Shown: one piece after another, positions 59,706-64,000 of the stretch | Position numbering within the stretch: the stretch's first letter is position 1 | Layout: every line of letters begins with the position of its first letter | Position numbers and translations under genes: made by a program | Origin: Mediterraneibacter glycyrrhizinilyticus | GTDB taxonomy: Bacteria; Bacillota; Clostridia; Lachnospirales; Lachnospiraceae | DNA length: 64,000 nucleotides | Direction of reading: 5' to 3' | Assembly: GCF_015560805.1 (NCBI RefSeq) | Contig: NZ_JADMSO010000003.1 | Coordinates: 124,001 to 188,000 of the forward strand | The notes under the pieces: model-generated | What the model was told of the DNA's origin: nothing | Databases searched by the model: none | Seen by the model: only the letters and a program-made list of their open reading frames with translations

Positions 59706-60499
59706 GAATGTGCAGTATTGCCAGCGGAAGCAGCGGCAACTGTATTTATGTGGGAAGCGACGATACGCACCTGCTTGTGGATGCGGGCATCAGCAAAAAA
59801 AGGATCGAAGCCGGACTGGAAAAGCTGGAGATCAAAGGGGATGAACTGGACGGGATCCTTGTGACCCATGAACATTCAGACCATATTCAGGGGCTGGGGG
59901 TGTTCAGCAGGAAGTATGGAGTCCCGATCTATGCGACGCCGGGAACGATCGAGGGGATCAAATCCAGTTCCAGTCTCGGAAAACTGCCGGATGGGATCCT
60001 GCATCCGATCACGGTCGACGAGAAATTTACGCTGGGAGATATTACGGTCGATCCGTTTGCGATTTCTCATGATGCCAACGAGCCGTCCGGCTATCGGATG
60101 GAGTGCGGCGGGAAAGCGGCGGCGGTGGCGACGGATCTGGGGATCTATAACGACTATATCGTGAAGAAACTGGAAAATCTGGATGCAGTGCTTCTGGAAG
60201 CAAATCACGATGTACATATGCTGGAAGTCGGCGGATATCCGTATCATCTGAAGCGAAGGATTCTGGGAGACAGGGGGCATTTGTCCAACGAATTGTCAGG
60301 CAGACTTCTTTGTGATATACTACATGATAATTTGAAACATATTGTTTTGGGGCATTTGAGCAAGGAGAATAATTATGCAAAACTTGCGTATGAGACTGTG
60401 AAGCTGGAAGTAACGCTCGGGGACAATCCTTATAAAGGAGAGGAACTGAATATGCAGGTCGCAAACCGCGACAGCGTATCGGAGATCCTTATGTTTTAA
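59702..60499 (+). CDS. YycJ/WalJ-type metallo-beta-lactamase-fold hydrolase
   Basis: 265 aa. The start MRMCSIASGSSGNCIYVG is characteristic. The metal motif THEHSDHIQGL (about 60) and later FAISHDANEPSGY and LLEANHD follow the YycJ pattern. In Bacillus and streptococci this protein belongs to the walRK locus and may be a 5'-to-3' nuclease in mismatch repair or wall homeostasis; here it follows polA-coaE, away from walRK. Translation is coupled to coaE. Confidence 0.88.
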   Translation: MRMCSIASGSSGNCIYVGSDDTHLLVDAGISKKRIEAGLEKLEIKGDELDGILVTHEHSDHIQGLGVFSRKYGVPIYATPGTIEGIKSSSSLGKLPDGILHPITVDEKFTLGDITVDPFAISHDANEPSGYRMECGGKAAAVATDLGIYNDYIVKKLENLDAVLLEANHDVHMLEVGGYPYHLKRRILGDRGHLSNELSGRLLCDILHDNLKHIVLGHLSKENNYAKLAYETVKLEVTLGDNPYKGEELNMQVANRDSVSEILMF

Positions 60500-60532
60500 G
60501 CAGAAAATAGAATGTGCAGGAGGACAAACAGG

Positions 60533-60805
60533 ATGAAAAAATGTATCGTATCAGTATTGGGAAAAGACACCGTAGGGATCATTGCAAAGGTATGTACTTA
60601 TCTTGCAGAGCATCAGATCAATATTCTGGATATTTCACAGACGATCATTCAGGGATACTTCAATATGATGATGATCGTGGACATATCGGATCTGGAACAG
60701 GATTTTACGGCGGTCTGTGACGAGATGGCGACGCTCGGTGAGGAGATCGGCGTGACGATCCACTGCCAGAGAGAAGAGATTTTTGAAAAAATGCACAGAC
60801 TGTAA
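60533..60805 (+). CDS. ACT-domain protein (UPF0237)
   Basis: 90 aa, a single ACT domain: [20 protein letters not shown] then [23 protein letters not shown] domains bind amino acids. It is paired with the DUF711 gene, a widespread tandem in Firmicutes. ATG 60533 has AGGAGG 9 nt upstream. It may regulate, or form a complex with, the DUF711 protein; no function is proven. Confidence 0.9.
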   Translation: MKKCIVSVLGKDTVGIIAKVCTYLAEHQINILDISQTIIQGYFNMMMIVDISDLEQDFTAVCDEMATLGEEIGVTIHCQREEIFEKMHRL

Positions 60806-60839
60806 GCGGAAAACGAAAAACGAATGCGAGGAACCAGAC

Positions 60840-62204
60840 ATGATTAATATGTATGAAGTATCAGAGACAAATAAGATGATCGAACACGAAAATCTGGATG
60901 TGCGTACGATCACACTTGGAATCAGCCTGTTGGACTGTGTGGACTCCAATCTGGAAGAATTGAACCGGAAGATTTATGATAAGATCACAACCATTGCAAA
61001 AGATCTGGTCAGCACGGGGCAGGATATTGAAAAAGAATTCGGGATTCCGATCGTGAATAAACGGATTTCCATTACGCCGATCGCCCTGGTCGGCGCTGCG
61101 GCATGCAAATGTCCGGAAGATTTTGTGGAGGTGGCAAAGACGCTGGATCGCGCGGCGAAAGAAGTCGGCGTGAACTTTATCGGCGGTTATTCGGCACTTG
61201 TCTCCAAAGCGATGACAAAGAGTGATGAGAATCTGATCCGTTCGATCCCGCAGGCGCTGGCAGTAACCGAGCGGATCTGCAGTTCTGTCAATGTCGGCTC
61301 GACGAAAACCGGCATCAATATGGACGCGGTCCGTCTCTGCGGCGAGATTGTAAAAGCAACTGCCGAGGCGACGAAAGAGAATGACTCTCTTGGCTGTGCG
61401 AAACTGGTGATCTTCTGTAACGCACCGGATGACAACCCGTTTATGGCAGGCGCATTTTTAGGCGTGACGGAAGCGGACGCTGTGATCAATGTCGGTGTCA
61501 GCGGTCCGGGAGTTGTGAAAAAAGCGTTGGAAAACGTGCGGGGAAAAGGATTTGAAGAACTTTGCGAGACGATCAAAAAGACAGCGTTTAAGGTAACCCG
61601 TGTGGGACAGCTTGTCGCAGGGGAAGCGTCAAAACGCCTCGGTGTTCCGTTCGGGATCGTAGATCTTTCGCTGGCCCCGACACCGGCGATCGGCGACAGC
61701 GTGGCGGAGATCCTTGAGGAAATCGGACTGGAGCGGGTCGGCGCACCGGGAACGACGGCGGCGCTGGCAATGCTGAACGATCAGGTAAAAAAAGGCGGCG
61801 TGATGGCGTCTTCTTATGTAGGAGGACTCAGCGGCGCGTTTATTCCGGTCAGCGAAGATCAGGGAATGATCGACGCGGTCAATGCGGGAAGCCTGACACT
61901 GGAGAAACTGGAGGCGATGACTTGTGTCTGCTCGGTGGGACTGGATATGATCGCCATTCCGGGAAAGACCGAGGCAAGTACGATCTCCGGGATCATCGCG
62001 GACGAGATGGCGATCGGTATGGTCAACCAGAAAACGACAGCAGTCCGTCTGATCCCGGTGATCGGAAAAGATGTAGGAGAAATCGCGGAGTTTGGAGGAC
62101 TTCTCGGATATGCGCCGATCATGCCGGTCAATGAATTCGGCTGTGATGCATTTATCAGCAGAAAAGGAAGAATACCGGCTCCGATCCATAGTTTCAAAAA
62201 TTAG
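60840..62204 (+). CDS. PFL-like UPF0210/DUF711 family protein
   Basis: 454 aa. [20 protein letters not shown] at the start, then [43 protein letters not shown] and [13 protein letters not shown] are typical. The fold relates to pyruvate-formate-lyase-like barrels but no glycyl-radical motif is seen. ATG 60840 has GAGG 8 nt upstream. Its function is unknown and it always travels with the ACT partner found upstream. Confidence 0.9.
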   Translation: MINMYEVSETNKMIEHENLDVRTITLGISLLDCVDSNLEELNRKIYDKITTIAKDLVSTGQDIEKEFGIPIVNKRISITPIALVGAAACKCPEDFVEVAKTLDRAAKEVGVNFIGGYSALVSKAMTKSDENLIRSIPQALAVTERICSSVNVGSTKTGINMDAVRLCGEIVKATAEATKENDSLGCAKLVIFCNAPDDNPFMAGAFLGVTEADAVINVGVSGPGVVKKALENVRGKGFEELCETIKKTAFKVTRVGQLVAGEASKRLGVPFGIVDLSLAPTPAIGDSVAEILEEIGLERVGAPGTTAALAMLNDQVKKGGVMASSYVGGLSGAFIPVSEDQGMIDAVNAGSLTLEKLEAMTCVCSVGLDMIAIPGKTEASTISGIIADEMAIGMVNQKTTAVRLIPVIGKDVGEIAEFGGLLGYAPIMPVNEFGCDAFISRKGRIPAPIHSFKN

Positions 62205-62221
62205 CACAGAAAGGAAGCGAC

Positions 62222-63085
62222 ATGAAAAAAATAGCGATCATGACAGACAGCAACAGTGGGATCACACAGGAAAAGGGCAAAGAACTGGGAATCTGTGTTC
62301 TGCCGATGCCGTTCTTTATCAATGAGAAGCTGTATTTTGAAGATATTACACTGACACAGGAAGAATTTTACAAATATCTGGAAGCGGATGCGGACATTTC
62401 CACTTCCCAGCCGTCTCCGGGAGATGTGATGGAACGCTGGGATCAGCTGCTGGAAGAATATGATGAGGTCGTACATATCCCGATGTCCAGCGGTTTGAGC
62501 GGATCTTGTGAAACCGCGATGACATTGGCGCAGGATTATGACGGGAAAGTGCAGGTGGTGAACAACCAGCGGATTTCCGTGACGCAGGAGCAGGCGGTTT
62601 ATGATGCGATGCTTTTGCGGGATGCAGGAAAAGACGCCTCGCAGATCAAAGAGATCCTGGAGGCGGAAAAGTTTGAGTCTACGATCTACATTACCGTAGA
62701 TACGCTGAAATATTTAAAGAAAGGCGGTCGGATCACTCCGGCAGCGGCAGCGCTCGGAACGGTATTGAATCTGAAGCCGGTTTTGCAGATCCAGGGAGAA
62801 AAGCTGGATGCGTTTGCAAAAGTACGCGGATGGAAAGCGGCAAAGCGTACGATGCTCAAGGCAATTGAGGCGGATCTGAAAGAACGTTTCAAAGGAAAAG
62901 AAGATCAGCTTGTATTGGGCGTTGTGTGCACATGCAGCAAGGAAGACGCAGCGGAATGGAAAGAAGAGATCCATACGATGTTTCCACAGTTTGAGATCAT
63001 GGAAGCTCCGCTGTCTTTGAGCGTTGCATGCCATATCGGTCCGGGAGCGATGGCGGTGACTTGTACGAAGAAAGTGAAGATCTGA
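62222..63085 (+). CDS. DegV family protein (fatty-acid-binding)
   Basis: 287 aa. The N-terminal IAIMTDSNSGIT, STSQPSPGDVMERWDQL, HIPMSSGLSGSCETAM and VDTLKYLKKGGRIT are the DegV pattern. DegV/FakB proteins hold a fatty acid for phosphorylation by FakA; no FakA is nearby. The length is standard. Hairpin repeat C and a terminator follow. Confidence 0.93.
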   Translation: MKKIAIMTDSNSGITQEKGKELGICVLPMPFFINEKLYFEDITLTQEEFYKYLEADADISTSQPSPGDVMERWDQLLEEYDEVVHIPMSSGLSGSCETAMTLAQDYDGKVQVVNNQRISVTQEQAVYDAMLLRDAGKDASQIKEILEAEKFESTIYITVDTLKYLKKGGRITPAAAALGTVLNLKPVLQIQGEKLDAFAKVRGWKAAKRTMLKAIEADLKERFKGKEDQLVLGVVCTCSKEDAAEWKEEIHTMFPQFEIMEAPLSLSVACHIGPGAMAVTCTKKVKI

Positions 63086-63112
63086 CGATACGCGTGTGCG
63101 CTTAAAAGATTG

Positions 63113-63158
63113 CAGCGTCCGTGTACAAAAGGCGTATTTTTCTTGTACACGGATGCTG
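63113..63158. repeat. Dispersed hairpin repeat, copy C
   Basis: CAGCGTCCGTGTACAA pairs with TTGTACACGGATGCTG over 16 bp (one G-U), loop AAGGCGTATTTTTC. Confidence 0.7.
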
Positions 63159-63172
63159 TTGACAGGAAAGAG

Positions 63173-63213
63173 ATAACCAGAGGAACCTTATATTTTAAGG
63201 ATCCCCTGGTTAT
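63173..63213. terminator. Bidirectional terminator between degV and tmcAL
   Basis: ATAACCAG (63173-63180) pairs with CTGGTTAT (63206-63213) around an inner CCTT/AAGG stem; ATTTTT follows on the plus strand. The tmcAL stop codon is inside. Confidence 0.65.
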
Positions 63214-64000
63214 ACTCATTTTTAAAAGCTGTTTTATACTTGTCTGTCACAACGGACGTGTAAAGATTAGAAGCTAAAACATCCTGCGTCAGCATTTTCT
63301 GTCCGGATTCCGGGAGATGTCCGGCGTCATACAGGCGGGTGAGCAGCGGAAGCTTTCCGTGCCTGGCGGCTGCGGAGATCACTTTTTCCGAGTCTTTCCG
63401 AAAGCCAAGAAGATGGGCATAATAATGAAAATGATCGGAAGTATAGGCGGCGACATTTTTCTTTTTGATCCCCAGCATAATATGCAGCAGCGCCCGGTTG
63501 ACACGGGTCTGCGTGAGCTCCCGTGTTTTCAGAAGTTCGCAGAACTGCTGGTAGTGAAAATAATGATTGAGCTGCGCGCAGATCCGGTTGGCAAGTTCCT
63601 GAGAAACATCCATGTATCGGATCAGGGAATCCGGTTTTTTGTTGAGCAGTTTATACTTTAAAATGAGAGAAAAATCATTCTGGCAGATCGGATACTGGAT
63701 CCTGTGATGATCTTTTAATAATTCCAGACAGGATTCCGGAACCTGATGTTCCAACTCACCGAGGATATGGTGTATCCCGGAAGATTCCGGCTGACCGGCA
63801 TGGTCGATATGAACCGCGGAACCGGAGTAGGCGAGCAAGGAACGGATCGCGGAAGCGGAGCTGTAGGAATCGTGCAGATCCGGATCGTGATAATGTGCTC
63901 CGCGCCGGGCGATCGTGTACGGTATGATCCGGCTTTTCTGACGCTTCAGGGCTTTTAAATATTCGATCCCGAGAATATTGTTCGGATCGTTTAAGAGGAA
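63188..64000 (-). CDS. tmcAL: tRNA(Met) cytidine acetate ligase-like nucleotidyltransferase, C-terminal part
   Basis: 270 residues of a gene that continues beyond the window edge; the frame is open to base 64000, and the N-terminal HxGH catalytic motif is outside. The visible start NDPNNILGIEYLKALKRQ, then IIPYTIARRGAHYHD and SASAIRSLL match the YlbM/TmcAL (COG1323) family. TmcAL acetylates the wobble C34 of elongator tRNA-Met using acetate and ATP. The helical C-terminal part includes ELANRICAQLNHYFHYQQF. Identification relies on the middle and C-terminal parts alone. Confidence 0.82.
   Translation of the reverse strand, partial: FLLNDPNNILGIEYLKALKRQKSRIIPYTIARRGAHYHDPDLHDSYSSASAIRSLLAYSGSAVHIDHAGQPESSGIHHILGELEHQVPESCLELLKDHHRIQYPICQNDFSLILKYKLLNKKPDSLIRYMDVSQELANRICAQLNHYFHYQQFCELLKTRELTQTRVNRALLHIMLGIKKKNVAAYTSDHFHYYAHLLGFRKDSEKVISAAARHGKLPLLTRLYDAGHLPESGQKMLTQDVLASNLYTSVVTDKYKTAFKNEYNQGILKI

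Noticed and set aside
1-64000. CRISPR arrays, rRNA genes, intact insertion sequences, phage genes
   Set aside because: No regularly spaced repeats, no rRNA-like stretches, and no transposase, integrase or structural phage proteins were found on either strand.

Overview
The window looks like chromosome of a spore-forming, low-to-mid GC Clostridia bacterium, most likely family Lachnospiraceae. The evidence is SpoIIM and a SpoVB-type flippase, a Gram-positive LexA box in front of recA, a recA-recX-rny gene order, a nudix-spoIIM pair as in Bacillus, and a DUF5717/DUF5716 pair that I associate with this family. Genus cannot be fixed from what is visible. There is no rRNA, CRISPR array, intact insertion sequence or prophage. 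One tRNA (Leu, anticodon CAA) is present.

Layout. 0-3.6 kb: a LysR gene broken by an amber codon, a sugar O-acetyltransferase, a cytidylate-kinase-like protein, a flavodiiron protein and an ArsC/Spx-like thioredoxin-fold protein. 3.7-9.1 kb: three large uncharacterised cytoplasmic genes, namely a 1098-aa beta-sandwich plus helical-repeat scaffold (DUF5717), a degenerate Hsp70-like protein (DUF5716) and a TPR-like adaptor. 9.2-11.7 kb: an amino-acid ABC importer. 11.7-14.2 kb: purC-purB. 14.2-19.3 kb: an anchored leucine-rich-repeat surface protein, gltX, a UvrD-type helicase and DUF1292. 19.4-22.9 kb: an orphan sugar-binding lipoprotein, a GlgX/isoamylase-like protein that has lost all three catalytic acids, and DUF5662. 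22.9-29.3 kb: luxS, a histidine phosphatase, shrunken remnants of a LytTR two-component system and a GtrA protein around a GH43 glycosidase, a two-gene ABC exporter and mgsA. 29.4-35.6 kb: recA-recX-rny, nudix, spoIIM and spoVB. 35.7-39.7 kb: an iron-sulfur and tRNA-thiolation operon (Rrf2-iscS-iscU-mnmA-PHP phosphatase). 39.8-44.9 kb: a lower-glycolysis block (gap, pgk, tpiA, gpmI). 44.9-48.1 kb: an AT-rich accessory island with MerR and XRE regulators, a zinc-ribbon membrane protein and a lipoprotein. 48.1-52.3 kb: GntR regulator, purine permease and adenine deaminase. 52.3-64 kb: TrmB regulator with lysA, tRNA-Leu, aroE, a HAD phosphatase, polA-coaE-MBL, an ACT/DUF711 pair, DegV, and the 3' part of tmcAL.

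Most genes are housekeeping and sit in compact operons with clear SD sequences, sigma-A promoters and intrinsic terminators. The best candidates for an undescribed system are (1) the Hsp70-like/TPR-scaffold trio at 3.8-9.1 kb, (2) the pseudo-debranching-enzyme operon at 19.5-22.8 kb and (3) the XRE/zinc-ribbon pair with twin operators in the AT-rich island. A family of dispersed hairpin repeats near 48.9, 54.7 and 63.1 kb, a 13-residue tandem duplication at the RecA N-terminus, and several palindromic operators placed on promoters are also notable. All function calls rest on reading the translated sequence; no database search was run.
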